Below the pieces are notes generated by a model. The model ran no database searches, was not told where the DNA came from, and saw only the letters and a program-made list of their open reading frames with translations. DNA of 64,000 bases from Streptomyces sp. BA2. Its GTDB lineage: Bacteria; Actinomycetota; Actinomycetes; Streptomycetales; Streptomycetaceae. Location: NCBI RefSeq assembly GCF_009769735.1, contig NZ_WSRO01000001.1:248001-312000 (forward strand). Reading direction: 5' to 3'. Made by a program: the position numbers and the translations under genes. The first letter of the stretch is position 1. Every line of letters starts with the position of its first letter. Shown one piece after another: positions 1-9,323 of this stretch.

Positions 1-345
1 GTGCCTTGATAAATGGGTCGCTACCAAGCGGATTCTTTCATCCCTGCTGAAAGCTGGCTGCGGAGCAAGCTGATCAGCGCCGCGGGACGTCGCCTCAAGC
101 TGAGCGAGGTGGCCTCACATGAAGGCTCCGCGCTCGTAACGACGTTAACCCCACGCGCGGCAGGCGGTCCGCCCGCAGACGTGCCCGGCGCGTACTGCGA
201 TCTGCGCGCCTGTCACGTGCGCTCGTCTGCGCCCTTCCTGCTCAGGCCGTGTCGGTGTCACCCTGGGCATCACCGGGGACTGGGACATCATCCCGTCCCA
301 TCCGAGGGTGGTCTTAAGCCACCCTCATGCCGTTGGGGGGATGGA

Positions 346-888
346 ATGCGTAAGGTCATGTGGGCCCTTGGTGGGGCTGCGGTTCTGCTATCTGGCATGC
401 TGTCGGCGAATTCAGCGTCAGCCGACACGCCATTAGTGACCTGCACAGGCTCGAACGTCATCAAATACGAGCCAGGCGTCACCTACACGGAGAAGACCGT
501 TCGCATCACTGGCGTGGACAGTGCGGCCTTGTGCGTGGACGCGGCGAATCCTCTTGTGCCGCTCTCATTCGAAGCGCCATTCTCCGGCGACTTCACTACC
601 TCGTGCGCCTCAGTGTTTTCCGGGGGCACCGGCACCCAGACCCTCAACTGGAAACGGGCTGGTAAAGCCACCGGGGAAACCAGCGAGTGGCACTGGACCA
701 TGCACTTTTCGACAAACGCCAACGGCCAGCTGCTGTCCATCGCAGACGGACCAATCGTCAACGGCAAGTACGCGGGGAAGGAACTGCGGCAAGTCATCAC
801 CGTGGCCACCGGCGATCAAACTGCCTGTTCCAAACCGGAAGGGCTCACCGAGACCAGCGGGCCATCTAACTGGGTGTTCACCTTCTGA
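346..888 (+). CDS. Small exported protein of unknown function
   Basis: Encodes about 180 aa. The ATG at 346 is preceded by a G-rich run (335-340) and starts a clear signal peptide: a basic MRK n-region, a hydrophobic stretch (residues 4-20) and an Ala-X-Ala type cleavage site near residue 26 (SASADTP). An in-frame extension back to position 13 lacks hydrophobic or conserved character, so I reject it. The mature part has four Cys, consistent with disulphides outside the cell, and an alternating polar/hydrophobic pattern suggesting a beta-rich fold. I recognise no family. It stands alone with no gene for about 1 kb downstream. Confidence 0.75.
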   Translation: MRKVMWALGGAAVLLSGMLSANSASADTPLVTCTGSNVIKYEPGVTYTEKTVRITGVDSAALCVDAANPLVPLSFEAPFSGDFTTSCASVFSGGTGTQTLNWKRAGKATGETSEWHWTMHFSTNANGQLLSIADGPIVNGKYAGKELRQVITVATGDQTACSKPEGLTETSGPSNWVFTF

Positions 889-1932
889 CGTCCATTCCGC
901 AGCGGCGAGGTGACCGCCCTCCGTCCTGTCCCAAGTTCCTCGGGTGGGAGGGAGGGTGGCCAGCCGGGGTGTGCGGCATGGCCGGTGCTGCCGTTCCATG
1001 CGGTCGTCATCCCTGGACAGATGATCTCGGGTCAGTTTGTTGCTGCCGCCAAAGCAGGCGCAACCAGCGGCGCACCCGCGAGGGGTGATGCTTCGTCACA
1101 CTGCGCAGATCGGTCAAAGCCTCAAGGCTCGCTCTACCCGCCTCCACCCACCTCCACCCGGGCCTCAATACCTGCGCCCTATCCAGGCGCCTTCACATCA
1201 CCGGGACTAATAGCTCCATATATACCCGGCCGAGGAGGTTGCTCTTACTCCTGAGTCGACAGTGGAGGGCGGTTCGGGATTCCAGTAGCAGCCAACGGGC
1301 TTCTTATCCTTCCCGCTCTGGCATCATTCCCACTTGTCGCGCAATGCTAAAGCCAGGTCCGCGTGGTTGACGATAGCGATTTTTGACAGAAAGTCTATTG
1401 TCAATATTTCCTCTCCTTGCGGCTTGGGGGCCCTAATTCCGAAGCCGCCTTACAGCACTGCCCACTGCCCACGTATTGCTTGTTGCAATCCGCGCGAGGC
1501 GCCCAATATCTTCCTCGGTTACATGTGCCTGCTCCTCCCCCTTGCCTGCGCATGCGCCTGCTGACGATGGTCGGCACGCCCACTAGCCGCATCCAGCGGG
1601 CCGCTCACCCGCAGGACTTGGACCCGCCCTGGCCAAAGGTGTGTCGGTGTGCCCGGGGCGCAGTGCCGGTGGGGTACACAGACCATGGCAGGCAGGCCGA
1701 CGACGCAGCCGTTTCCTCCCGGCCTGTGAAACGAACGCTCTCGGCGGCAGATCGCGCCGCCAGGCCAGCCCCGTCAGCGGCGCGGCGGGCCAGCCAAACT
1801 CTACTGCCCTGCCTCATCACCGCGATCACCCAGCAGCCAGCACAGGGTCGCGAAGACCTTAGATGTTCAACTCTTTCGCTTATCCACTCTCACTAAGAGG
1901 CAATGAAGTCTCTTTTTCCGGAGGGTCTACTG
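889..1932. other. Gene-free stretch
   Basis: About 1 kb without a convincing gene; the short ORFs are Pro/Arg/Ser-rich and lack ribosome sites. An inverted repeat TTGACA-N10-TGTCAA lies at 1383-1404 in a locally AT-richer patch, but nothing ties it to a particular promoter. Confidence 0.5.
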
Positions 1933-2220
1933 ATGGAACGCACGTATATCCTGGTTCAAACTTCGCTCGGTAAGGCCGCCTCGGCGGCGGCCTTAGTCTC
2001 CGGGATTCAAGGGGTCGTCCGGTCCGATGACGTGACCGGTCCGTACGATGTGATCGTTACGGCCGAGGCGGAGAGTGTCCACCTTCTCGGACAGATCGTC
2101 GCACGTATTCAGGCGGTTGAAGGCGTCACGCGGACCCATGCCTGTCCGGTTCCTAAAGGTCACCGCCATGGAAACGGGGGGCATGTTGGCCTCGATCCTT
2201 CAGCGGAATGTGAGGGCTGA
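1933..2220 (+). CDS. Stand-alone Lrp/AsnC ligand-binding (RAM) domain protein
   Basis: About 95 aa. The ATG at 1933 follows a GGAGGG ribosome site (about 1920-1925), so I prefer it to the GTG/ATG-like starts upstream. The sequence matches the Lrp/AsnC C-terminal effector-binding (RAM/ACT-like) fold: an initial strand (RTYILVQTSLGKAA), the VRSDDVTGPYDVIV segment in which the Asp-Val-Ile strand follows the GPYD turn, and a closing helix with AVEGVTRT. There is no helix-turn-helix, so it probably does not bind DNA itself; such single-domain proteins form ring oligomers and may sense amino acids or modulate full-length Lrp proteins. The last 20 residues after TRTHACPVP are outside the usual domain. 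Confidence 0.8.
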   Translation: MERTYILVQTSLGKAASAAALVSGIQGVVRSDDVTGPYDVIVTAEAESVHLLGQIVARIQAVEGVTRTHACPVPKGHRHGNGGHVGLDPSAECEG

Positions 2221-2716
2221 CCGGTTCAGTGGTTCGGCGTTGCGTTCCCAGCGAGGTATGAGCCGGCCTCGTCGGACAGGAACCCGAACTGGTTGCGCAA
2301 GGCTGGTCAGGTACTCAACGGCCAGTCCACCCCGACCGTTTGGTGAGTACGCGCCATCGTCGTGTTGCCGGGTGGGCAGCGAGGTGCCGGTCTCCACTTC
2401 TTGGCAGGCCAGATGTACGGCGGGACGCCACACCACTCAGGCCTGCGGCGATGCGGGCTCCAAGCTGTTGGGGGAGGCAAGAGCCGGTCGATCGACGGCC
2501 AACGCGGCAGGAACTCGCCGCTGGCGGTCCCTACCTGATGCCTGCTCTTCGGTCAGACTCCAGGCAGATCGGAGCACCGCGTCTCAAACTCCCTGGCCTC
2601 CGACGGCCTCTGCGCGTGCTCAGGCGGTACCGCCCAGTGCGCCAGACCAGTCCCGTGGCGCCCTCAAGCTGGTGCGCTGCCACACAACTCGCTGCCTCCC
2701 GAGAAGGGTTCGCTTG
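2221..2716. other. Gene-free stretch with a possible coding remnant
   Basis: No supported gene. A reading frame from about 2226 to the TGA near 2344 gives a plausible protein end (…NPNWLRKAGQVLNGQSTPTVW) without a start or ribosome site. It may be the tail of a lost gene; I cannot name it. Confidence 0.3.
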
Positions 2717-3067
2717 ATGGGCCTACTGCTGGTGTTACTGGGCATGGCAGGGGGCGCGGGCTTGCGCTACGCCATCGAGAAATGTGCCTTCCAGGTCTGG
2801 CCCGGTGCCCCTTTACCTTGGGCGGCATTCACGGTCAACGTCGGCGGTTGCTTCCTCTTTGGGCTCCTGTTAGGCCGGGCCGATGCCTACGGCCTGCCCA
2901 CAGCGGTCTACATTCTCCTGGGCGGCGCCATCACGGCATTCAGCATTATCGGCCACGAGATCGTTGAACTGGTGCAGAGCGGACTCCAGGGGATGGCAGT
3001 CCTGAGGGCGCTGTCTGGCTGGCTGGTGGGCGCCACTGCAGCCGTAGCAGGGGTGGTGGTGAGTTGA
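2717..3067 (+). CDS. crcB: CrcB/FluC-family fluoride channel
   Basis: 116 aa, the usual size for FluC proteins, with four hydrophobic segments (about 2-20, 34-53, 62-82 and 96-115). Diagnostic features are GGAGLRY at 12-18, the conserved Asn in the helix-2 motif FTVNVGGCFLFG (Asn41), and a divergent Phe box in GGAITAFSIIGHEIVEL where the family usually has GGFTTFSTF. FluC exports fluoride as an antiparallel dimer in the cytoplasmic membrane. Many actinomycetes carry two crcB genes side by side; only one is present here, so it is a homodimer or pairs with a protein encoded elsewhere. The ATG at 2717 is the natural start; the longer ORF upstream has no coding character. No fluoride riboswitch was seen. 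Confidence 0.88.
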   Translation: MGLLLVLLGMAGGAGLRYAIEKCAFQVWPGAPLPWAAFTVNVGGCFLFGLLLGRADAYGLPTAVYILLGGAITAFSIIGHEIVELVQSGLQGMAVLRALSGWLVGATAAVAGVVVS

Positions 3068-3700
3068 GCTGAGAACCAGCCCCCGCCCCAGCTCCCGTGC
3101 CTTCTTGCGCCCGTGTCTCCGCCATGGAGGTGGCTCGGCGTAGACGACACCACCGGGGACTACGACAACGTCATGTGGGCCGTCGGCTGCCCCGTCTGCC
3201 GGCCTGAACGCGACACCCTGCCCTAGGGTCCGGTTCGGCCTTCGCGCCAGCCGTTGGCGAACAGCGGACGCTCCGCTCCCCCTGTGAGAAGGCCAGCGCT
3301 CTCAGCGCACGCCCGACAGATGACCGGCGCATGCAGCACGTCGCCAAGGCTGCCATCCTGACCTCGGTCGGCCAGAACAAGGGGCACGCCGCGTCGCAGG
3401 CGGCGTGCCCCACTATGTACTGGACGCTAGCCGCAAGGGACGAGGACAGAACTCCTTGCCGAGCGGGCCGGTGTGTCCACTGGGCCAGGGTCGCCCAGGC
3501 GTTCGTGTTGTTCCCTGGCAAGGCCGTCGATCGCACTCGGCCGAGCAGAGGCCGCTGGACCATCGGTGTGCCAGCCTGCCCCACCGCAGCTGACCGGGTC
3601 TCTGGTGCTTCTCGACGTTCACACCGGGCTGAGGGATCGCTACAGACTTGGGCTGTGGGCGGGGGATTGCCAACAGCCCAAGCGGCCTGTGGCGGGTGAA
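3068..3700. other. Intergenic stretch between convergent genes
   Basis: Contains a strong hairpin (3381-3411, listed separately). A short frame 3112-3228 (GTG start) ends in a protein-like segment (DYDNVMWAVGCPVCRPERD) and could be a gene remnant, but it is too short to support. Confidence 0.35.
3381..3411. terminator. Perfect 12-bp hairpin, probable bidirectional terminator
   Basis: Arms GGGGCACGCCGC (3381-3392) and GCGGCGTGCCCC (3400-3411) pair perfectly around a 7-nt loop. It lies between the rightward fluoride channel gene and the leftward exported-protein gene, as expected for a shared intrinsic terminator; there is no T-run, which is normal in Streptomyces. Confidence 0.65.
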
Positions 3701-4138
3701 TCAGACGCGGTAGAACTGCCAGTTCACCCAATTGGCATACGGGTCGGGGGACTTCAGCTCGAAGTTCTTGGCCTCCGAGCGGTCGCAGAGCCGGGGCGAG
3801 TACTTGGTGCCGGCCCAATTGCCGTTCCGGTACCAGTCGAAGCGCATTTGCACGCACTTCCCGTCCCGGTAGCTGTCGGCAATCCAGCCCTTGACGTAAG
3901 CGGGGTTCCAGCAGGAGATACCGGCCGTGTCGCCCCACCAAGGGCTGTAATTCCAGCTGCCGTTGCAGTAGGCAGCTGACTGGTTGTTCTGCGGCGCCTG
4001 TGCGGAGCCCAAGTGAGGTGAATCCGTTTGAGTGGAACCCGATGTGCTCGACGCCGCCTGCGCAGCGGCAGTCGACATGACACCTGCCACTGTCACCATG
4101 GCCGCAACCGCTGCTGCAGTTCTCAATTTGCGTCGCAT
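3701..4138 (-). CDS. Small exported aromatic-rich protein
   Basis: 145 aa. The ATG at 4138 has a near-perfect ribosome site, AAAGGAGG at 4148-4155, nine bases upstream; the TTG at 4141 is less likely. The N-terminus is a signal peptide (MRRKLRTAAAVAAMVTVAGV… with an AQAAS cleavage region near residue 28). The mature protein begins with a Ser/Thr/Gln-rich linker and continues into a domain rich in Trp, Tyr and Asn with four Cys (YCNGSWNYSPWW, SCWNPAY, GKCVQMRFDWY, PRLCDRS), which suggests a compact disulphide-bonded extracellular fold. I recognise no family. It is probably a monocistronic developmental or envelope-associated protein. Confidence 0.78.
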   Translation of the reverse strand: MRRKLRTAAAVAAMVTVAGVMSTAAAQAASSTSGSTQTDSPHLGSAQAPQNNQSAAYCNGSWNYSPWWGDTAGISCWNPAYVKGWIADSYRDGKCVQMRFDWYRNGNWAGTKYSPRLCDRSEAKNFELKSPDPYANWVNWQFYRV

Positions 4139-5645
4139 CAAAATGGGCCTCCTTTGCCGGAACGGGTAATGGGATGTTCGTTGGTGCGTGACACATCACA
4201 GCACGTGACGACCAGACTTCCCCAGTTCTCTATCCGGTCAACTGTCATGTGCCCGTGGCAACGGCTCAAATCTGCTCAGTGGGAGGCATACGCACGGACT
4301 GTGGCACCTTTGCCGAGCTATGCATTCGAAGCGACAGCGGGGCCCCTGGACAGGAGACAGTGCGTAACCGCCGTGCAAAGACGAGTCGATGATCATTGAA
4401 AAAAGGACCTATCCGTCTTTGAAAAGGGAACCAGCCCTGGACCCGACCCGCGCTGTGCAAATGGCGGCCAGCTGGCAATCACGAGGAACAGCAAGGGGCC
4501 ACGGCGTTTGGACCCTGGACGCCATAGAGCCGCAATCAGACACTCAGCTCCGGCAGTTCACGAGGGCGCCTCGTTCGGTGTGCGCGACACGGGACAGCTG
4601 GACAAGTCCCCGTGCCGCAGCCACGATCGGCCGCCTCACCCTCCACACCGACGTCGTCTCCCCGAGGGGACGATCTCCATCGCGCCTCCGCGAAGGCGCC
4701 CTCGAACGGATCCCCCTGCACCAGCTGCCGACATCCGACGGGCCGGCGTCCGGCTGCGAGCCCAGCACGCGCCAGCCGTTCAAGACCGCCGACAGCGAAG
4801 CTCACACGTCAATGGCGCTCCACCCAGTCGCGGCGGCATGGCCCGCGATTGACCGTCGCAACCCGACGACGGCCAACGAACATAACCGTGCGTGATTGCG
4901 AGCGGGGCATCACCCACCGCGCGCGGGCGGGCCGACCACGCCAAGACCTGGACAATACCGCTGGACTTGGGTCTGGCGAGATGCATGTCTCGGCGCCCGT
5001 CCCACGGGCCGACTGTCCGGTTTCCGCAGCCTGCAACGGCGTTGAGGCAGCGCCTCGCGACGCAAATCTTTCGCCGATCTAGCGCATAGTGGGCAGATTC
5101 TCTTGGTTACGGCACAGAAAGAGGAAGGTTGCACGTTGAAGATGTCGTACGTAGGATGCCTGCAGACCCTGTTGCACCAGCAAACGACACCGCTGTAGCG
5201 GCGCCGACCGGGACGCCGTGCCGTCCTCCGCGATCGGCGATCAGCGATCAGCGATCAGCCATGGGTAGGCGCCCTGGCTAAAGCGGGGGACGAAGCCGAC
5301 CCTTCGGCTGCATCGGAGGCGGCGCCACAGCAAATCCGCCTGCCCGCCCGCCCCGCCCCGGCCGCACACCCCAACAGCCCGCACTCCACCCTGCTGCCGT
5401 TGGACTACCTCCGGATGTGCCTGCAGCACAGGCGACACGGCACCGACGCCGGAGGTATGGAAACTGACGGGCAGTCAGCTGACACCTTGGGCCGTTCTCC
5501 GCCCCTCCCTGGACCCGCCCAGCCAAGCCACTTATGAGCCGGGCCGGGTTCAGAGATACCTGCCCACCTATCGGAGGGCGATTCCGTACTGGCACGGTTA
5601 CCCTCGGGTCGAGTCGAGCGCGGCGTACGCCTCTGGTGACCGCCT
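4139..5645. other. 1.5-kb gene-free stretch
   Basis: No ORF here has a convincing start, ribosome site and protein-like composition; all look like frames of random GC-rich DNA. It includes four 7-bp tandem units (5231-5258, listed separately). It may be decayed sequence between mobile insertions. Confidence 0.5.
5231..5258. repeat. Four tandem 7-bp units CGATCRG
   Basis: CGATCGG followed by three copies of CGATCAG (5231-5237, 5238-5244, 5245-5251, 5252-5258). It is a small slippage-type repeat in non-coding DNA with no known function. Confidence 0.8.
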
Positions 5646-7022
5646 TCACCTTGTGCCAGGTTGAGTGCGGCAGGTCCTCAGCCATGCCGCTGCACGTTCA
5701 TCGAGTTCCTGGGCTGTGCGTCCCCCGCGTCGGCTGAAGGGGGCAAGCGCCTTGCGCATGCCGATCACGTACCCAACAAGCCGTGGGGACCGGGCCGTTC
5801 CCGCTGAGTCCAGTACGTCGTTCCAGGTAGCACAGGCCTGTTCAAGGTTGCCTTGGCGGCATTGCATGAACCCCACGTTCAGCCGCGCTAACGTGGCGGG
5901 GTATGCGGCTCCCTGCCAGTGCACGGCCGTCTGTGCGAAAAGGTGCTCGGCTTGGCTCAGGTCACCAAGATGCATGGCAGCCTTGGCGAGCTGGCTGCTT
6001 CCGCTGGCAGCGGCCGGCCCCCAGAGCGCTGCCCAGTAGGGCATCTCATCCGGGTCGGCCCCCACGCCCAACTCAGCTGACCTCGCCGCCTCGGCGATGG
6101 CTTCCCGGCGCGATCCGGCCATGGCAAGGGCGCGGGCGTGAGTGGCCCGCAGCATGGATTCGGTTGCGGGGTCGATCCGCCCCTTGACATAGTCCAATGA
6201 AGCTCTGGTCAAGGCCAGAGTGTGCTCGGGCCGTTCGGCCTCCAGGCCGTGGTGGGCCAGCATCGAGAGAGCGAAACCTGTGTGCCGGTCATCGTCTGCC
6301 GCCTTGGTGAGCTCAAGCGCGCGGAGGAAATACTGCTGTGCCAGTCCCTGTTCGCCTGCATCGCTGGCTTTCATACCAGCCAGAGATGTCAAACAGGCTG
6401 TGGCCGTCAGGGCCTGCTCTCTCTGCTGCTCTCCAAGGAAGGCCGCCTGGCATAGAGGAGCTGCCTCGGAAACCAGGTACTGCACGACGGCGGATCGAGC
6501 GTGCTGCCCGTCGTACCGTCTGCCGAGGTCGGCGAACATCTCGGTCGTGGTTCTGACTGCCTGAATCCGATCACATCGCGTGTCTCTCGGATCGGAGGGG
6601 AAACGGTTTCGAACAGAGGCAGTGGCACTGATATCGCTATGACTGGCTGGAAGTGCCGCGGTAACAGAGTACGGGGCTGCGGTCACCGAAGTGTGACGTT
6701 CGATGTCGGCCTTTCCCAATCTCATGAGGGCGCCCACGACATCACTGGCCGAACTCGAATCGAGCGCAAGCGTGCCCTGTTGGACCAGACCAAGATGCTC
6801 AAGGGTGAGAGGACGTCCCAACTTCCGCGAAAGAGCCTCGGCCAGGCAGTCTGCTGTCGCTCGGACCGGGCGGGTGCCGGCCACCCAATGAGCCACTGCC
6901 GATGCATTGGTTCGCAACCGCGTGTTCCCCATCTCCCCGGCCACGGTGCGGACCTCTCGTGCCAGCTCTGCATAGGTGCAGCCAGCCTCATCAATGGCTC
7001 TCTGAAGTAGCTCATTTGGCAT
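5646..7022 (-). CDS. NsdA-like regulator: HTH domain followed by TPR-like repeats
   Basis: 458 aa; the ATG at 7022 (MPNELLQRAIDEAGCTYAELA) is preferred to a start at 7046. Residues about 1-70 form a divergent helix-turn-helix, including NASAVAHWVAGTRPVRATADCLAEALSRKLGRPLT, a pattern seen in Streptomyces NsdA-type proteins, which as a family influence differentiation and antibiotic synthesis. The rest is all-helical and Ala/Leu-rich, with repeated TPR-like helix pairs (AQQYFLRALELTKAADDDR, HTLALTRASLDYVKG, AEHLFAQTAVHWQG, LEQACATWNDVLDSAG). It probably binds DNA in the cytoplasm and a protein or peptide through the TPR part. A frameshifted relative lies at 57688-59009. The exact regulatory target cannot be inferred. 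Confidence 0.82.
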   Translation of the reverse strand: MPNELLQRAIDEAGCTYAELAREVRTVAGEMGNTRLRTNASAVAHWVAGTRPVRATADCLAEALSRKLGRPLTLEHLGLVQQGTLALDSSSASDVVGALMRLGKADIERHTSVTAAPYSVTAALPASHSDISATASVRNRFPSDPRDTRCDRIQAVRTTTEMFADLGRRYDGQHARSAVVQYLVSEAAPLCQAAFLGEQQREQALTATACLTSLAGMKASDAGEQGLAQQYFLRALELTKAADDDRHTGFALSMLAHHGLEAERPEHTLALTRASLDYVKGRIDPATESMLRATHARALAMAGSRREAIAEAARSAELGVGADPDEMPYWAALWGPAAASGSSQLAKAAMHLGDLSQAEHLFAQTAVHWQGAAYPATLARLNVGFMQCRQGNLEQACATWNDVLDSAGTARSPRLVGYVIGMRKALAPFSRRGGRTAQELDERAAAWLRTCRTQPGTR

Positions 7023-7569
7023 GTCCGCGCTCCAGCTTAAACGCATTAAACAGGGTTACGGGACCGTCGATAATACCCTCCCTGAACCACTCTCTGTTGA
7101 CACTTCACGCAATTGGAAACGGCAGGGAGGGGGACTCTGCATGCGAACCCACGACCGCATCGCAGATTCGAAAATATTTACACGCTATACATTCGAAAGG
7201 CTCGATCTACGCTCAATTATGGACAGTTGGGTTCGCCTGCATCGGGAAACCTAGGCCAGCGCAACTGCGCCCGGACAGCTCGCACCACACAGCATGGAGA
7301 TGTCCTCATCGGAGAATTACGCGGTGCTACCTACACGGCCCTACGCGGGCACACCTCCGGTCGGGAGGCACACGGAACCTCGTTGACGACCACGAGAGAC
7401 GTCATAACTCGCGCGCCGGGCACGGGAAAGATGGGACTAGCGAACAGAACCCGGGCGACGCTGCCTCGGGCCAATAGTCGGCAAGCTGGGTCAATAGCAA
7501 GTAGGGCCTGGATTCGGCGTGGCTCTTTCTGGCTTCTCCCGCCGCGAGCAGCACCTCACCACTCGACGG
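7023..7569. other. Gene-free upstream region
   Basis: No supported gene. It is the likely promoter region of the leftward HTH/TPR regulator. A TTGACA at 7097-7102 on the + strand has no matching -10 element. Confidence 0.4.
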
Positions 7570-7701
7570 TCACACGCGCTCTGTAACGCGACACGCATGC
7601 AGGCAAGCACACTCCATGGCCTCCAAGGCCGGGAGGGGCAACGGTGCGAAAAGCGAGTTAATGTCCAGACCATTGGGAGGTGTTGCTGTCTTCTGTGACA
7701 T
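7570..7701 (-). CDS. Candidate RiPP precursor peptide (43 aa)
   Basis: The ATG at 7701 is preceded on the minus strand by AGGGGG at 7711-7716, a fair ribosome site. The 43-residue product is organised like a ribosomally made, modified peptide: a polar start (MSQKTATPPN), an Asp-Ile-containing helix-prone leader (GLDINSLFAPLPLPALEAME) and a short Cys-rich C-terminus (CACLHACRVTERV) with three Cys in seven residues. Leaders with an L/I-D-hydrophobic motif followed by a Cys-rich core are common in actinomycete RiPPs, but I cannot assign a class and no modification enzyme is encoded nearby. It could also be a small unmodified regulator or metal-binding peptide. Longer in-frame starts up to 8199 look non-coding. 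Confidence 0.5.
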   Translation of the reverse strand: MSQKTATPPNGLDINSLFAPLPLPALEAMECACLHACRVTERV

Positions 7702-8279
7702 CCCGTGTTCCCCCTGTGCGCGTTCGGCTGCCCGACCCGTCAACTCATTCTGTTCAACCGTCAACTCATTGTCGCACCTTACGTTCCTTTGCGTAAGGAC
7801 TGTCGAGCGCTTTCCAGCCATACTCGTCCCGCCAGTACAGCCAGCTGGCGGCCCATCCGTCTCCGCCACCCCGGTGAACCAGCACGAGTCTCCCCCGGTG
7901 CGACCACAAGTGATGATGCAGTGACGAGCTCGAGCCCGGCGGAAACCCCGAGCGAAGGGCAGCTCTCGGGCCTGGCGAAAATTAGCCAGCGACGCCGACC
8001 AGTCCTGCCGAGCGCTTCGCGCTGCGCATGTGGCAGGATTATAATCTCCGGCCCATCGGACGGGAGGCGAGGGCGACTTGAGTGGGCCGCCGCGCCGCTG
8101 ACCGCGATCGAACTTGTGCGTTGAGCGAGTCGGACCATGCAACCGATGGGCCGGAAGCGGTGGCGAACGAGAGCCGTACGCGGCTGTGATTGACCGCAAG
8201 GCAGATCCGCCGGGCGTAGCCGATCGCCCTGGGTAGCACGAAGCACCGACTTGCCCCGGCAGTCCATCCTCGGTTGACC
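7702..8279. other. Gene-free stretch
   Basis: No supported gene on either strand. It lies between the end of the metalloprotease gene and the small peptide gene, both leftward, so it should hold the peptide gene's promoter; no clear -35/-10 pair was recognised. Confidence 0.4.
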
Positions 8280-9323
8280 TCAGTATTTCCTGCGGAGCCC
8301 AAGCACATCCCCTTTGCCGAGCGTCCGGGCCTTCGCGTTACAGATGAACGAGTTGGTGTACATCGTCAGATCTGAGTGGCCATCGGATACGTGCGCCAGC
8401 CCAAATATATGCCCTGCTTCGTGTGTACCGACAGCACGCATGTCGTACTTATTCTTGCAAGTTTCCCTGCGCGGGTTATTGGTGAAGTCAAAGTCGGCGG
8501 TGTTATATCGGACGTCGGCCTCGATGACATCTGCGGGCACACCGTCGACAATCGCATACCATACACATGCGCCAGCGAGAACGTTGCTGTTCAAATCTCC
8601 CGCGTCCCATGTGCTCACCTTGTCGCGTTCGGTGCACGTAAGGGACCCCCGTGCGTAGTCGCCCTCATAAGAAGTAGTTCCCGAGTATCTTTGGCTCACT
8701 GACACGTCATCCGTAAGACCGCAATCGTTATAGCTATCGGTGATATTATTGATAGCGTCAAGGAAAGCTATCTGTGCAGCTGATCGGGAGAGAGCCCCAG
8801 GCATCCCCCCGTCGCCTATGTGCCACACATAGGCGTCACGCTCCACATAATCATAGATTGAATACGCCGCATCTGCGCAGGCGTTCGGATCTGACGACTT
8901 TAATGATGTCGCCGACTCGACAGCTTTCCTCGTCTCGTACTGTCCTGGGTAGGTGATGAACCCGTCGGCAGACACTTCAAGTTGGAAGTGTTCCGGTCCC
9001 CCGCTCACCGCAAGACCATCAACTGATACGCCCATGCCGGGCTCTGGAACAGTCAGCCCCGCGCCACCGAAGCTCACGACTCGCCCAACTGCCTCGCAGG
9101 CCATCACCGACCTGCCTGCAGGCAGGTCGGTGACATTCAGTGAACCTTCCGGAAGGCTGCATCTGTGACCATTCACCGTTCCTACTACAGCTGGCCCCAG
9201 TCCCCCCGGAAGAACGGTGACAGCGACTCCTATGACTGCGAAGGACACAAGATTCCTTCGAATAGCTCGGTGTTGCGCCCTCCAACTAACTACAGCCGTA
9301 AGGCCACGCGGGGAGGTGATCAT
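8280..9323 (-). CDS. Secreted matrixin-like zinc metalloprotease
   Basis: 347 aa; the ATG at 9323 has a GAGGAG ribosome site just upstream. A hydrophobic segment at about 25-45 (NLVSFAVIGVAVTVLPGGL) indicates export or an N-terminal anchor. The zinc-binding signature HEAGHIFGLAHV begins at His301 (HExxHxxGxxH, His301/305/311, catalytic Glu302), followed by a Met-turn candidate LTMYTN at 319-324. This spacing is characteristic of metzincins of the matrixin type. The central region (aa 130-290) has several Cys and Tyr and may serve as propeptide or substrate-binding domain. Its DNA looks more AT-rich than most of the window, suggesting acquisition. A perfect 30-bp palindrome lies inside the gene (9104-9133). 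It stands alone; substrate unknown. Confidence 0.85.
   Translation of the reverse strand: MITSPRGLTAVVSWRAQHRAIRRNLVSFAVIGVAVTVLPGGLGPAVVGTVNGHRCSLPEGSLNVTDLPAGRSVMACEAVGRVVSFGGAGLTVPEPGMGVSVDGLAVSGGPEHFQLEVSADGFITYPGQYETRKAVESATSLKSSDPNACADAAYSIYDYVERDAYVWHIGDGGMPGALSRSAAQIAFLDAINNITDSYNDCGLTDDVSVSQRYSGTTSYEGDYARGSLTCTERDKVSTWDAGDLNSNVLAGACVWYAIVDGVPADVIEADVRYNTADFDFTNNPRRETCKNKYDMRAVGTHEAGHIFGLAHVSDGHSDLTMYTNSFICNAKARTLGKGDVLGLRRKY
9104..9133. repeat. Perfect 30-bp palindrome inside the metalloprotease gene
   Basis: The arms TCACCGACCTGCCTG (9104-9118) and CAGGCAGGTCGGTGA (9119-9133) are exact reverse complements with no loop. It encodes the segment VTDLPAGRSV of the protease N-terminal region, so codon constraint alone does not explain it. 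Confidence 0.85.

Noticed and set aside
1383..1404. Inverted repeat TTGACA-N10-TGTCAA as an operator
   Set aside because: It is 500 bp from any gene start and lacks a matching -10 box; chance is likely in an AT-richer patch.
2075..2716. In-frame extension of the fluoride channel gene
   Set aside because: 214 Arg/Pro-rich residues overlapping the Lrp-domain gene; the fluoride channel is full length from 2717.
1..2716. Fluoride riboswitch before crcB
   Set aside because: No stretch with the conserved fluoride riboswitch core was recognised upstream of the channel gene.
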